From Formosa haliotis (GTDB lineage Bacteria; Bacteroidota; Bacteroidia; Flavobacteriales; Flavobacteriaceae), in the NCBI RefSeq assembly GCF_001685485.1, contig NZ_BDEL01000001.1:3693501-3757500 (forward strand): a DNA stretch of 64,000 nucleotides, written 5' to 3'. This document shows, piece by piece, positions 18,078-27,954 of the stretch; position 1 is the first letter of the stretch, and each line of letters begins with the position of its first letter. The notes beneath the pieces were generated by a model. The model was not told where the DNA came from, did no database searches, and worked only from the letters and a program-made list of their open reading frames with translations. A program made the translations under genes and the position numbers.

Positions 18078-18890
18078 CTAATCTACTTTTTTAAATGTTA
18101 GTGTATTTCCGTCTGGATTTGATAAATAAAGTCGACGATTATCTATTTTATAGCTTATAGAAGCTTCTAGGGCTTTTAAAAACTCGGCCTCTCTATTGGT
18201 TGGCGAACACATTTTACGTGTGGTAATTATGTTGGTGAATCGGAGTTTAGATTGTTCTGAAAAAAGAGAGCCTCGCATGGTATTGCAACCAGCATATCCT
18301 GAAAAAGACTTTTCCTGGGTATTAATTTCTAAATTAGGGATTTCATTAGAAAATTGTTCGGCAGTAATTAGGCTATCTTTTATAGATTCTAGAGCCCAAA
18401 TGTCGTGTAAACGATAATCTAAAATATAATCGCCGCAACCTTCAAAGTGTTTTAAATCTTCATCGGTATGACGTTTAATGTCTACTGAAACTGAATATAA
18501 ATGACTAGTTTCATCAGCATCATTACACGCTTTCATATTTATTTGTGCTTTAATGCTTGCCTGTTCGGTTTCTGCGCGATACAATTTTACATTGGCATCT
18601 GCGGCTAAAATAGGTTCGGGAATCGGGAAACTTAAACGTTCTAAACCTTCTGTTTCAGAAATGAAAACTATAGTTTTAGGAGTAAGTTCTATACGCCATT
18701 CAGGAGTGCTACCACTACCTTCAAAAAAAGGTTTGTTTGGAGTACTTACCATGGCTTTTTCCGGTTTTGCTACCTGCTGTACAGAAACACTGTCTGCGGT
18801 AGTAACCTGAGTATTGTTTTTCTTCGAATTTTCACAACTTAATATAGATACGAAAAGGACGAAAAATAGACTAGTCTTAAATATTTTCAT
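18078..18890 (-). CDS. META-domain lipoprotein
   Basis: 270 residues from the ATG at 18888-18890. Longer open sequence upstream overlaps the neighbouring gene and is not used. The lipobox FVSILSCENS marks a lipoprotein. A COG3650-like region (EWRIELTPKTIVF) is followed by a C-terminal META/HslJ-like domain with SGYAGCNTMRGSLF and TRKMCSPTNREAEFLKAL, including the Cys pair usual in that domain. It is likely an envelope protein involved in stress or unknown binding. It lies within a minus-strand group with the GNAT gene and the outer-membrane-like gene at 18907. Confidence 0.8.
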   Translation of the reverse strand: MKIFKTSLFFVLFVSILSCENSKKNNTQVTTADSVSVQQVAKPEKAMVSTPNKPFFEGSGSTPEWRIELTPKTIVFISETEGLERLSFPIPEPILAADANVKLYRAETEQASIKAQINMKACNDADETSHLYSVSVDIKRHTDEDLKHFEGCGDYILDYRLHDIWALESIKDSLITAEQFSNEIPNLEINTQEKSFSGYAGCNTMRGSLFSEQSKLRFTNIITTRKMCSPTNREAEFLKALEASISYKIDNRRLYLSNPDGNTLTFKKVD

Positions 18891-18906
18891 AATATAAATA
18901 TAAGGT

Positions 18907-19764
18907 TTATATACTAAAAATTCCACCAATAGATAAAATGGTTTCGCCAAAGAAAAAATGTTGAGAGGCACGATCTCCGGGATTACTAGTGGTCCGGATA
19001 TCTGGCATATTAATAAAACCACCTTTTAAATCGCCTTGAATAAAAAAGTGTTTATAAAAAATAAGATTTAAACCAGCACTTGCCGAAATTCCGAAACCTG
19101 CAATATGAAAATCGTCATGTCTGTCGTAAACCAACAATTTGGCATTTGTTTTGGGATAAAGCAATCCGCCACCAAGAGATTCGGTTATATTAATTTGAAA
19201 TATATCGGTATTACCAATACCAAATAACTTTGAAATATCGTCGAAACGAGCAATTTCTGTGTGGATATAATTTAATCCGTCGGTATGTTCGAAGGTTAAA
19301 AATCCGCGATGTAGAAAAACGGGGTCGTCTCTAAACGTGTTGTTGTAAATGGCACTTTCCTCACCCTCAGGAATATCTATATATCCGTTAGCACGAACCA
19401 CTTGGTTCTCGGTCATAACATATTTCATATGGTCTAGGCTCAGGGTAATAGCATACTTGTTTGTAATAAAATACCCCATCCTGAAATTGGTTTGGGGTAC
19501 CGTCATATTAAGCGGGTTAATATAATCTACATGCCACCCTTTGGGTTTATCATGTGCTTCAACATTATATAAGGTAAAGTTGTAATGATCTCCAGTAAAT
19601 GTGATATCTGAATTCGTATAGAAATCCCGATTTCCACCCCAACTAAAAAAGAATTTTCCTTTGTTAGAATTGGTGTACTTCAGGGTGTCTAGACTTTGGG
19701 CGTTTACGTTTAATAAGGGTAATAAAATACAACCTATTAAAAGTTTAATAGTTTTTATGGTCAT
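18907..19764 (-). CDS. Predicted outer-membrane beta-barrel protein, uncharacterised
   Basis: 285 residues with a signal peptide (ending LLNVNAQS). The mature chain has alternating hydrophobic/polar stretches and many aromatic residues (GKFFFSWGGNRDFYTNSD, FRMGYFITNKYAITLSLDHMKY, HFFFGETILSIGGIFSI), as in small outer-membrane barrels. I do not recognise a named family. It sits between kdsA and the META lipoprotein gene on the same strand, 18 bases downstream of kdsA. Confidence 0.65.
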   Translation of the reverse strand: MTIKTIKLLIGCILLPLLNVNAQSLDTLKYTNSNKGKFFFSWGGNRDFYTNSDITFTGDHYNFTLYNVEAHDKPKGWHVDYINPLNMTVPQTNFRMGYFITNKYAITLSLDHMKYVMTENQVVRANGYIDIPEGEESAIYNNTFRDDPVFLHRGFLTFEHTDGLNYIHTEIARFDDISKLFGIGNTDIFQINITESLGGGLLYPKTNAKLLVYDRHDDFHIAGFGISASAGLNLIFYKHFFIQGDLKGGFINMPDIRTTSNPGDRASQHFFFGETILSIGGIFSI

Positions 19765-19782
19765 TAAAAAGGATGTGAAAAT

Positions 19783-20600
19783 TTAAAACGCCAAAATGGT
19801 TTTTCTAATAGCAACTAAATGCGTTAATAAATTCTCTAAATGATCTAAATGAAGCATGTTTGCACCATCACTCTTAGCATTCGCAGGATCGAAATGTGTT
19901 TCAATAAATAAACCATCTACATGATTTACAATACCTGCTCTAGCTATCGTTTCTATCATATCTGGACGACCACCTGTAACTCCGCTAGTTTGGTTAGGCT
20001 GTTGTAAAGAATGAGTAACATCTAGAACCGTTGGTGCGTATTGGCGCATGGTAGGAATACCTCTAAAATCTACAATCATATCTTGGTAGCCAAACATGGT
20101 ACCACGATCTGTAATCCAAGCTTTGTTGTTTCCAGAATCTTTAATTTTTTGTACCGCATGTTTCATGCTTTCTGGGCTCATAAATTGCCCTTTTTTAAGT
20201 TGATAACTTTACCCGTTTGGGCGGCAGCTACTAATAAATCTGTTTGGCGGACTAAAAAGGCTGGAATTTGTAATACATCGACATACTGAGCGGCCATAGC
20301 AGCGTCTGATACTTCGTGAATATCGGTTACTGTTGGGATATGAAAGGTATCCGAAACTTTTTTAAGAATTTTAAGAGCCTTTTCATCTCCAATCCCAGTA
20401 AAACTATCAATTCTGCTACGATTCGCTTTTTTAAAACTTCCTTTAAAAATAAAAGGAATCTGTAACGCATCTGTAATGCTTACTATTTTTTCAGCAATTC
20501 GTAAAGCCATATCTTCACCTTCTATAGCACAAGGGCCAGCTAGTAAAAAGAAGTTATTTGAATTGGTGTGCTTTATTTGAGGGACATCCGAAAGATTCAT
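19783..20600 (-). CDS. kdsA: 3-deoxy-8-phosphooctulonate synthase KdsA, one frameshift
   Basis: Two adjoining frames give KdsA. The first (20600 to 20178) has LAGPCAIEGEDMALRIAE, FKGSFKKANRSR and VTDIHE, and ends in VINLKKGNL. The second (20181 to 19783) starts MSPESMKHAV and has ITDRGTMFGYQDMIVDFRGI and DGLFIETHFDP. The break is at plus-strand T-run 20191-20196 (six A on the coding strand). One more A gives LKKGQFMSPESM and a 272-residue protein, the usual length. KdsA condenses arabinose 5-phosphate with phosphoenolpyruvate to make Kdo 8-phosphate for lipopolysaccharide. It is normally essential in Gram-negatives, so a true null is unlikely. Sequence error is most probable; the TTA AAA AAG context would also allow -1 slippage. 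Confidence 0.9.
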
Positions 20601-20667
20601 ATACGTATTTTTTAGAGGGCAAAGTTACGGAAAATTATCACGCTTTTGTAAAGGTTGATCAAGGAGA

Positions 20668-21030
20668 TTAAAAAAGCTTTTTACTACTGTTTCTTAAAAT
20701 CCATAATGCCATAATTAAATTAAAGAACAACCCGACAGCACTAAATAGAATAGTATTCGATACAGGAGTCATGATATTTGTAAAATGCACTTTCTTTAGT
20801 AGGAATACTAAAATAAGATAAGACGATAAACATATAAATGTAATGCCTAAAGAGAAATTTAGGGTTTTGCTAGGCTTAAAAAGTTGCCAAAAAAATGGAA
20901 TGCTAAACAGTAAAATAGGGTATGCTGTTAGTCCGTTATACCTATTTATTATGGTAAACCAACAAAGTATTACTGCAATAAAATATAAATAGGGGATATA
21001 TTTTGTGTATTTAGAAGTTAAATGTTCCAT
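20668..21030 (-). CDS. Small membrane protein, uncharacterised
   Basis: 120 residues from the ATG at 21028-21030 (MEHLTSKYTKYIPYLYF); a slightly longer frame starts at 21051. Four hydrophobic segments fill most of the length, with a basic C-terminus (LRNSSKKLF). No family recognised. It lies upstream of kdsA on the same strand, with a 67-base gap. Confidence 0.6.
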   Translation of the reverse strand: MEHLTSKYTKYIPYLYFIAVILCWFTIINRYNGLTAYPILLFSIPFFWQLFKPSKTLNFSLGITFICLSSYLILVFLLKKVHFTNIMTPVSNTILFSAVGLFFNLIMALWILRNSSKKLF

Positions 21031-21176
21031 TTTTAAATATTTGATTAACAATTAATAACAAATTATCTTTAGGTTAAATCATGGTGTTGGCGCGGTAATT
21101 TTTAGGTAAGATATTAATTGAAATTATTATATGATTAATTAATAACATATAATTAACTAATTAGCAAAATATAGTG

Positions 21177-21184
21177 TACCTTTG
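21177..21184 (+). promoter_or_regulatory. Bacteroidetes -7 box TACCTTTG
   Basis: Exact TAnnTTTG match 24 bases before the typA ATG, in a very AT-rich stretch. Confidence 0.55.
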
Positions 21185-21207
21185 CGCGCTTAAATAAGGC
21201 ATCAATT

Positions 21208-23007
21208 ATGGCTAATATTAAAAACATTGCAATTATTGCACACGTAGATCACGGTAAGACTACTTTGGTAGATAAGATTATGTACCACTGTCAATTATTC
21301 CGTGAAAACGAAAATACAGGAGATTTAATCCTTGATAATAATGATTTAGAGCGTGAAAGAGGGATTACAATTACCTCTAAAAACGTTTCAGTTATTTATA
21401 AAGACACAAAAATTAATATCATTGATACCCCTGGTCACGCCGATTTTGGTGGTGAGGTAGAACGTGTATTAAACATGGCCGATGGTGTTGTGTTATTGGT
21501 AGATGCTTTTGAAGGCCCTATGCCACAAACACGTTTTGTATTACAAAAAGCGATCGATTTAGGTTTAAAACCATGTGTGGTTGTAAATAAAGTAGATAAA
21601 GAAAACTGTACTCCAGACGAGGTACATGAAAAAGTTTTCGATTTAATGTTTGAACTAGGTGCAGAAGAATGGCAGTTAGATTTTCCAACCGTTTATGGTT
21701 CGGCAAAAAATAACTGGATGAGCGATGACTGGAAAAAGCAAACAGACAATATCGAGCCGTTATTAGATATGGTAATCGAGCATGTGCCAACTCCTGTTTT
21801 CGATGAAGGAACAACGCAAATGTTAATTACTTCTTTAGACTTCTCTTCATTTACTGGTCGTATTGCCATTGGTAGAGTACAACGAGGAACTATAGTAGAA
21901 GGACAACAAATCGCGCTTGTTAAGCGAGATGGAAAAGTTATAAAAAGTAGAGTAAAAGAAGTATTTGTATTTGAAGGGCTTGGCCGTAAAAAAGTACAAA
22001 GTGTTCAAACTGGAGATATCTGTGCTTTAGTAGGTGTTGAAGGCTTTGAAATTGGTGATACTATTGCTGATTTAGAAAATCCTGAAGGATTAAAATCGAT
22101 TGCAATTGATGAACCTACAATGAGTATGTTATTTACAATTAACGATTCGCCTTTCTTCGGAAAAGATGGAAAGTTTGTAACATCTCGTCATATAAAAGAC
22201 CGTTTAGAAAAAGAATTAGAAAAAAACTTAGCGCTTCGTTTAGGCGAAACAGGTAGTGCAGATAAATTCATGGTATTTGGCCGTGGGGTATTACACTTAT
22301 CGGTTTTAATTGAAACTATGCGTCGTGAAGGTTACGAATTACAAATTGGACAGCCACAAGTTATCATTAGAGAAATTGATGGTGTTAAATGTGAGCCAAT
22401 AGAAGAGTTAACTATCGATCTTCCAGAATCTGTTTCTGGTAAAGCTGTAGAATTTGTAACTATGCGTAAAGGTGAAATGTTAAGCATGGAAGCAAAAGGA
22501 GAACGTATGGTTTGTGAGTTTTTAATTCCTTCTCGTGGTATTATTGGTTTACGTAACCAATTATTAACTGCTACAGCAGGAGAGGCTATTATGGCACACC
22601 GTTTTAAAGAATACCAACCGCTAAAAGGTGCAATCCCTGGACGTATTTCTGGATCTTTAATTTCTATGGAAAACGGAACAGCAATACCTTATTCTATCGA
22701 TAAGTTACAAGATAGAGGTAAGTTCTTTGTAGAGCCAGGAGAAAGTATTTACGAAGGTCAGGTTATTGGAGAAAACTCTCGTCAAGACGATATGGCTGTA
22801 AATATTACTAAAGCTAAAAAGCAAAGTAACGTACGTAGTTCTGGAGCAGATGATAAAGCTAAAATTGTACCTGCAATTAAATTCTCTTTAGAAGAAGCTT
22901 TAGAATATATTCAAAAAGATGAGTATGTAGAGGTTACTCCAAATCACTTACGATTACGTAAAATTTATTTAACAGACGTAGAACGTAAGCGTAATAAAAT
23001 CACCTAA
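21208..23007 (+). CDS. typA: Translational GTPase TypA/BipA
   Basis: 599 residues, normal for the family. GTPase motifs: AHVDHGKT at residues 11-18, RGITI in switch I, DTPGHADFGGEV and VNKVDK. They are followed by the elongation-factor domain II, domains III/V and the TypA-specific C-terminus (SIYEGQVIGENSRQDDMAVN, EYVEVTPNHLRLRK). It binds the ribosome and assists assembly and stress adaptation. It is monocistronic, with its own promoter box and terminator. Confidence 0.98.
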   Translation: MANIKNIAIIAHVDHGKTTLVDKIMYHCQLFRENENTGDLILDNNDLERERGITITSKNVSVIYKDTKINIIDTPGHADFGGEVERVLNMADGVVLLVDAFEGPMPQTRFVLQKAIDLGLKPCVVVNKVDKENCTPDEVHEKVFDLMFELGAEEWQLDFPTVYGSAKNNWMSDDWKKQTDNIEPLLDMVIEHVPTPVFDEGTTQMLITSLDFSSFTGRIAIGRVQRGTIVEGQQIALVKRDGKVIKSRVKEVFVFEGLGRKKVQSVQTGDICALVGVEGFEIGDTIADLENPEGLKSIAIDEPTMSMLFTINDSPFFGKDGKFVTSRHIKDRLEKELEKNLALRLGETGSADKFMVFGRGVLHLSVLIETMRREGYELQIGQPQVIIREIDGVKCEPIEELTIDLPESVSGKAVEFVTMRKGEMLSMEAKGERMVCEFLIPSRGIIGLRNQLLTATAGEAIMAHRFKEYQPLKGAIPGRISGSLISMENGTAIPYSIDKLQDRGKFFVEPGESIYEGQVIGENSRQDDMAVNITKAKKQSNVRSSGADDKAKIVPAIKFSLEEALEYIQKDEYVEVTPNHLRLRKIYLTDVERKRNKIT

Positions 23008-23061
23008 TAAACTAGCTTAATTCTTAAACATAGAGAATTGTAGTTTTTTTAATATATTTAT

Positions 23062-23092
23062 AGAGGAATCCTAGTTAGGGTTCCTCTTTTTT
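23062..23092 (+). terminator. Rho-independent terminator of typA
   Basis: AGAGGAATCC and GGGTTCCTCT flank a six-base loop, followed by a T-run. Confidence 0.85.
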
Positions 23093-23120
23093 ATTTTAAA
23101 GAATCTGTTAATTACTATAT

Positions 23121-23351
23121 ATGGAGCTGTTTGGAATTTCTATTACAGAATGGGTTGGTTATTTGGCATCAGCTTTTTTACTCATTTCTTTTTCTATGAA
23201 AGATGTTGTTAAGCTCCGTATTTTTAATACTGTAGGGTGTGCACTTTTTGTGGCTTATGGCTTTATGTTACAAACATCATGGCCCATTGTAATTACTAAT
23301 GCTGCAATAATTCTAATTAACTTTTATTATTTGTTTTTTAAGAAGAAATAA
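23121..23351 (+). CDS. Small inner-membrane protein, YgjV-like
   Basis: 76 residues with three hydrophobic segments (GYLASAFLLISFSM, FNTVGCALFVAYGF, PIVITNAAIILINFYYLFF). The layout, with the basic KDVVKLRIFNTVGC link, matches the YgjV/PF10688-type inner-membrane family. Function unknown. It follows the typA terminator and ends 19 bases before the convergent glycosyltransferase gene. Confidence 0.65.
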   Translation: MELFGISITEWVGYLASAFLLISFSMKDVVKLRIFNTVGCALFVAYGFMLQTSWPIVITNAAIILINFYYLFFKKK

Positions 23352-23370
23352 TGGCTCTGTAAGCAGACGT

Positions 23371-24522
23371 TTACGAGTTGTTCTTTAGTCCTAGTATACT
23401 AAAAAACAAGCTAAATAAAATAACTTGAATCCCGAGTAAAATTGTAAATACGGCTGGAATAACAACACGAAGCGTGTCTGTTGGATTCAAATCTCCAAAG
23501 TCGGTACGTTTCCATAAAAACAGCCCATAGTAGCTTAAAACAAAACCTATAATTAAAATAAGGGTTCCCAATACTAAACCGCGTTCCAGATTTATATATT
23601 TAAACAATCTATCGTAACGTTGGCTTTTAGGTAGCAAATCGTTTTCTACAGCATAAATTTTTGTTAGACAATAAAATACCAGAAACTGAAAACCAATTAA
23701 AACAAAGCTCGAGGTGTACAATAAGGTATGAATATCTAAAATGATATGGTTTATTTGGATGGGGTTTATAATTAAGAGTGCCGAGCTAATAAAACCTAAA
23801 ATCATTAAAAATAGGGCCGGATATAAAAACAGCCAGTTTGGACTGTAAAGCGATAAAAATCGTAAGTGTCTCCAGCCGTCTTGCCAGGTATTAAGATGAG
23901 GTTTTCTTGATCTGCCATCGGGATGAAGTATAGTAGGGACTTCGGTGATTTTTAAGTTCTTTAATTTAGACTTTACTATCATTTCTGAAGCAAATTCCAT
24001 CCCCGATGTTTTTAGATTCATTTTTTTATACGCCTCTTTAGAGAATCCTCTCAATCCGCAGTGAAAATCGTTAATGTTAATTTTAAAGAATAATTTTCCT
24101 ATAAAAGATAACACAGGATTTCCTAAGTATTTATGAAGAAAAGGCATAGCCCCCTTTTTTATGCCGCCTTTAAACCTATTTCCTACTACTAAATCGTAAC
24201 CCGCTCGTAATTGTGTTAAAAAAGGTAACAAGGCAGAGAAATCGTAACTATCATCCGCATCGGCCATAATAATATATATTCCGTTAGCCGCCTCAATACC
24301 ACCTTTTAAAGCGTTCCCGTAACCTTTTTCATTAACATGTACTACTCGAGCATTAAGTTGTTTAGCAATAGTGATGGAGCCGTCTGTACTACCATTATCG
24401 GCAATAATAATTTCACCTACAACATGGTTCGTCTCGAAAAAAGATTGCGCCTTCTTAATACAAATCGCTAAGGTTTCTACTTCATTTAAACACGGCATGA
24501 CAACGGTTAATTCAATATTCAT
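23371..24522 (-). CDS. Family 2 glycosyltransferase, membrane-anchored (polyprenyl-P-sugar synthase-like)
   Basis: 383 residues. The first 230 form a GT-A domain: VVMPCLNEVETL, ADNGSTDGS, ADADDSYDF (DxD-type metal site), GNRFKGG and CGLRGFSKEA. These are typical of dolichyl/undecaprenyl-phosphate mannose or glucose synthases. Four C-terminal hydrophobic segments anchor it in the inner membrane. It would move a sugar from a nucleotide donor onto a polyprenyl phosphate. It overlaps the upstream membrane-protein gene by four bases, so the two probably work together, one loading a lipid carrier and the other using it. Confidence 0.85.
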   Translation of the reverse strand: MNIELTVVMPCLNEVETLAICIKKAQSFFETNHVVGEIIIADNGSTDGSITIAKQLNARVVHVNEKGYGNALKGGIEAANGIYIIMADADDSYDFSALLPFLTQLRAGYDLVVGNRFKGGIKKGAMPFLHKYLGNPVLSFIGKLFFKININDFHCGLRGFSKEAYKKMNLKTSGMEFASEMIVKSKLKNLKITEVPTILHPDGRSRKPHLNTWQDGWRHLRFLSLYSPNWLFLYPALFLMILGFISSALLIINPIQINHIILDIHTLLYTSSFVLIGFQFLVFYCLTKIYAVENDLLPKSQRYDRLFKYINLERGLVLGTLILIIGFVLSYYGLFLWKRTDFGDLNPTDTLRVVIPAVFTILLGIQVILFSLFFSILGLKNNS

Positions 24523-25814
24523 TTTAAGGACTTGTTAAAGGTGTTTTTGGTGTTAATAAGTAGAAATATAATGAGAAATAACACCCAATCGTTATAAAAT
24601 GTAAAGCGTTTTATTGTGTGCATTCCAGTTGCTATTAAAGCCACATTGCTAAAACTTAAAACAGCTATAAAAAATATAAGAGCATGCTCTGGCTTGTAAG
24701 ATTTATAGCAGGAAATTGCACTCCAAAATATTAGTATAAACAGAAGCAAAACATATTTAGCATTGCCAAAAGCATAAACAAAATTCTTAATATATAAACG
24801 CAGCCAAGGTTTGAAATTGTCTAGAACCAAAGGCAAGGCCATTTGTTTTGTTAATTGGTCTACTTCAATTAGTTTTTCATCATCTGTAAGCGAATCAGGA
24901 AATTGTGTTATTCCGTTAGGTAAAATGGTAAAATTAGCAATTTCGGCATAATCTGCTATATAGGTTGCTAGTTCATCGGTATGGTTTAACTCAGCATCAA
25001 ATTCATGAATATTTAGGTGTTTTTCGGCTAAGTCGGCATAAGTGTTTTTGTAAAAGGTTTGTTCTATTTCGGTTGTAAACAGAGAAAAATCTGTGTTGTC
25101 TGCCACAAAAAAAGCAGGTGTTAATAAGTGAATTCCTGTCCATGGTGTACTCACAAAATATCCATGCACAATTTTATGAAATGCTTTGTCTGTAAACCCA
25201 CAAATAAAAGGGAATAACACCAATACAATTAAAAGCCATTTGTTATTAAATGTTTTGTGCTTAAACCAAACCCATAATAACAGACCAATGGCAATAGGAA
25301 CTAGAAATAAAAACTGACTTCTAGTTTGTATGAGCATTAAAAGAAAGGGAAGAGATAAAAGAATAGGTTTAACTTTAGTTTGAAATAAACTTTGTATAAA
25401 GAAACTTACCACGATTAAATACAGAGGGTAAGCAAGGGCTTCAGACAAAATAACATTCGATAGTTTGTGATTGTAAACATAGGGGATGAGTAGAATGCCA
25501 TTTAAAAGTATTAACCAAATATAATGTAAGGAGGTCTGTTTTTTTAAGGTTGAAATAAAGAATGTAATCGCAGTAACTCCTAGCGTATATTGTATAATTA
25601 TGGTGGCTAGATTAAAAAAAGACCCGAAAACAGAATGAATTAAAAATATAAAAAGGGGATATCCGGCAGATCTGTAAAGATCCATATTTAAATAGCCTTC
25701 AGAATCTGGCATTAAGATAATCGGTTTGCTAATTACCAGCATAAAACCGAGTATAAATGTTGAAATAATAATATATTTGAGACGCTTTTCGGATATGTTA
25801 CAAGTTGTAATCAT
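24519..25814 (-). CDS. Polytopic membrane protein, probable GT-C glycosyltransferase-like
   Basis: 431 residues with about ten membrane segments and one periplasmic-type loop of roughly 130 residues (from TPWTGIHLLTPAFFV to NFKPWLRL). An early loop contains MPDSEGYLNMDLYRSAGYP, which resembles the acidic first loop of GT-C glycosyltransferases. A four-base overlap with the downstream polyprenyl-sugar synthase gene supports a transfer role using the lipid-linked sugar. No exact family recognised. Confidence 0.65.
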   Translation of the reverse strand: MITTCNISEKRLKYIIISTFILGFMLVISKPIILMPDSEGYLNMDLYRSAGYPLFIFLIHSVFGSFFNLATIIIQYTLGVTAITFFISTLKKQTSLHYIWLILLNGILLIPYVYNHKLSNVILSEALAYPLYLIVVSFFIQSLFQTKVKPILLSLPFLLMLIQTRSQFLFLVPIAIGLLLWVWFKHKTFNNKWLLIVLVLFPFICGFTDKAFHKIVHGYFVSTPWTGIHLLTPAFFVADNTDFSLFTTEIEQTFYKNTYADLAEKHLNIHEFDAELNHTDELATYIADYAEIANFTILPNGITQFPDSLTDDEKLIEVDQLTKQMALPLVLDNFKPWLRLYIKNFVYAFGNAKYVLLLFILIFWSAISCYKSYKPEHALIFFIAVLSFSNVALIATGMHTIKRFTFYNDWVLFLIIFLLINTKNTFNKSLK

Positions 25815-25882
25815 TTGTGGTCTTTAAAAGTGTATTACGTTAGATTTGTAGCCCGGTTAAACATAAATTTTAAAAAGTTACT

Positions 25883-26857
25883 TTGGAAGTAAAAGTAGAG
25901 TTATTTCATAAAAAACATAACGAACTTTGGAACAATTTCGTTGCAAATGCTAAAAATGCTACGTTTTTATTTCATCGTGATTTTATGGAATACCATAAAG
26001 ATCGGTTTAAAGATTATTCTTTAATGGTGTTTAAGAATAATAAAGTTATAGCTGTTTTACCTGCAAATCTTAATAATGACGTGCTTTATTCTCATCAAGG
26101 ATTAACCTACGGAGGTTTAATATTAGATTCAAATATTAAGTTTCAAGGGGTTGTAACTATTTTTAAAAGTATATTAGAATGGCTCTCGGATAAAGGGATT
26201 TCTACGATTAATTTAAAGACGTTACCCGGGATTTATGCTGAGGTACCCAGCGACGAAATGTTATACCTCATGTTTTTATTAAATGCACAGTTATACCGCC
26301 GCGATGCCCTGTCGGTGATAAATTTGAAGACTCCTGTGCCATTTTCTAAAAATAGAGTTGAAGGGTGTAAACGCGCTAAAAAGCATGAATTAAAGATTGA
26401 GGAAGTCGAGACTTTCGATACTTTTTGGAATTCGATATTAATTCCTAATTTATCTGAAAAACATGATGCCGTACCGGTGCATAGCTTAGAAGAAATAACG
26501 CAGCTTAAGCAAAAATTTCCTAAGAATATTCGTCAGTTTAATGTGTGTTATAAAAATGAAATTGTCGCAGGTGCAACAATTTTTGAAACCAAAACAGTTG
26601 CGCATGCCCAATATATTTCTGGAAATCATTTAAAAAACACGATTGGGAGTTTAGATTTTTTACATGCCCATTTAATACAGGATGTATTTAAAAATAAAGC
26701 ATATTTCGATTTCGGAATTTCTAGTGAACAACAAGGAAGAAACATAAATCAAGGACTTCAATATTGGAAAGAAGGTTTTGGTGCGCGTACGATTATACAA
26801 GATTTTTATACTATAGAAACAAAGTCTTTTACTGCTTTAAACACCATTTGGATATGA
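25883..26857 (+). CDS. GNAT/FemAB-like acyltransferase of a polysaccharide locus
   Basis: 324 residues. The start is a TTG at 25883 (no nearby ATG fits). The fold is a double GNAT/FemAB (BioF2-like acetyltransferase, PF13480 type): [23 protein letters not shown] at the N-terminus, [12 protein letters not shown], then HAQYISGN and [11 protein letters not shown] near the end. Its stop overlaps the start of the aminotransferase (ATGA). It may acetylate or otherwise acylate the amino group made by that aminotransferase; this is inferred from position. Confidence 0.75.
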   Translation: MEVKVELFHKKHNELWNNFVANAKNATFLFHRDFMEYHKDRFKDYSLMVFKNNKVIAVLPANLNNDVLYSHQGLTYGGLILDSNIKFQGVVTIFKSILEWLSDKGISTINLKTLPGIYAEVPSDEMLYLMFLLNAQLYRRDALSVINLKTPVPFSKNRVEGCKRAKKHELKIEEVETFDTFWNSILIPNLSEKHDAVPVHSLEEITQLKQKFPKNIRQFNVCYKNEIVAGATIFETKTVAHAQYISGNHLKNTIGSLDFLHAHLIQDVFKNKAYFDFGISSEQQGRNINQGLQYWKEGFGARTIIQDFYTIETKSFTALNTIWI

Positions 26858-27954
26858 TTAAGTTTTTAGATCTTCGGAAAGTTAATGCGCGTTTCGATAC
26901 TTTGTTTTTAGAGGCTTTTAATGCGTTTCAAGATTCTGGACATTATATTTTAGGAAAAAATGTATCGGCTTTCGAAACAAATTTTGCATCGTATTGTGGT
27001 ACCAAATATGCCATTGGTGTAGGAAATGGTTTAGATGCTATTTCGCTTATTTTTAAGAGTTATATAAGCCTTGGTAAATTGCAAATAGGCGACGAAGTAC
27101 TTGTTCCTGCAAATACTTATATTGCTAGTATTTTAGGTGTAATTCAGGCCGGATTAAAACCGGTTTTGGTAGAACCTCATATAGATTCCTATAATATTTC
27201 TACATCAGCGGTAGAATCTGAAATTACGTCAAAAACAAAAGCGATTTTAGCGGTTCATTTATATGGGCAATTGGCCGATATGATTTCGCTTCAACAAATT
27301 TCAAAACAGCATAATCTATTACTTATAGAAGATGCAGCCCAGGCTCATGGTGCTATGTTAGAGGATGGAAGAAGAGCTGGGAATTTAGCAGATGCCGCGG
27401 CTTTTAGTTTTTATCCGAGTAAAAATTTAGGGGCTTTAGGCGATGGTGGTGCTGTAACAACCAATGATTCAGCGTTAGCAGATACAATAAAAAAGCTTCG
27501 AAATTACGGAACAACATCAAAATATGTGAATCAGTTTCCAGGCGTAAATTCCAGATTAGATGAAATTCAGGCCTTATTTCTAAACATAAAATTAAAGCAA
27601 TTAGATCGCGATAATGACGTTCGTCGAAAAATTGCAAATCGATACCTTTCAAATGTTAAAAATAATAAAATAATACTACCTTTATGCCCAGATATGAATG
27701 CGCATGTGTTTCATCTTTTTGTAGTTCGGGTAGCTCAACGTGAAGAATTTATAGCATATGCAAAACAGCATCGTATTGAAACGTTAATCCATTACCCAAT
27801 CCCTCCACATAAGCAAGAAGCGTTACAAGATTTTAATTCTTTAACCCTTCCGGTAACCGAGCAAATTCACAACACTGTTGTAAGTTTGCCCATAAGTCCT
27901 GTTATGACCGATCAAGATGTGGAGTATTTAATAAAAGTTTTAAATAACTATTGA
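26854..27954 (+). CDS. DegT/DnrJ/EryC1/StrS sugar aminotransferase (FdtB-like)
   Basis: 366 residues from the ATG at 26854. A longer frame from 26764 would run far into the preceding gene. Family motifs: [27 protein letters not shown], and the PLP lysine in [17 protein letters not shown], followed by RNYGTTSKY and NSRLDEIQA. It transfers an amino group from glutamate to the keto carbon of a nucleotide-linked sugar. With the 3,4-ketoisomerase at 31973, position 3 of dTDP-6-deoxy-hexulose is the likely target, as in FdtB or QdtB. The rmlA and rmlB genes needed for the precursor are not in this window. Confidence 0.9.
   Translation: MIKFLDLRKVNARFDTLFLEAFNAFQDSGHYILGKNVSAFETNFASYCGTKYAIGVGNGLDAISLIFKSYISLGKLQIGDEVLVPANTYIASILGVIQAGLKPVLVEPHIDSYNISTSAVESEITSKTKAILAVHLYGQLADMISLQQISKQHNLLLIEDAAQAHGAMLEDGRRAGNLADAAAFSFYPSKNLGALGDGGAVTTNDSALADTIKKLRNYGTTSKYVNQFPGVNSRLDEIQALFLNIKLKQLDRDNDVRRKIANRYLSNVKNNKIILPLCPDMNAHVFHLFVVRVAQREEFIAYAKQHRIETLIHYPIPPHKQEALQDFNSLTLPVTEQIHNTVVSLPISPVMTDQDVEYLIKVLNNY

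Noticed and set aside
26764-26853. A start for the aminotransferase at 26764
   Set aside because: It would overlap the preceding gene by about 90 bases, and family proteins start at the ATG at 26854.
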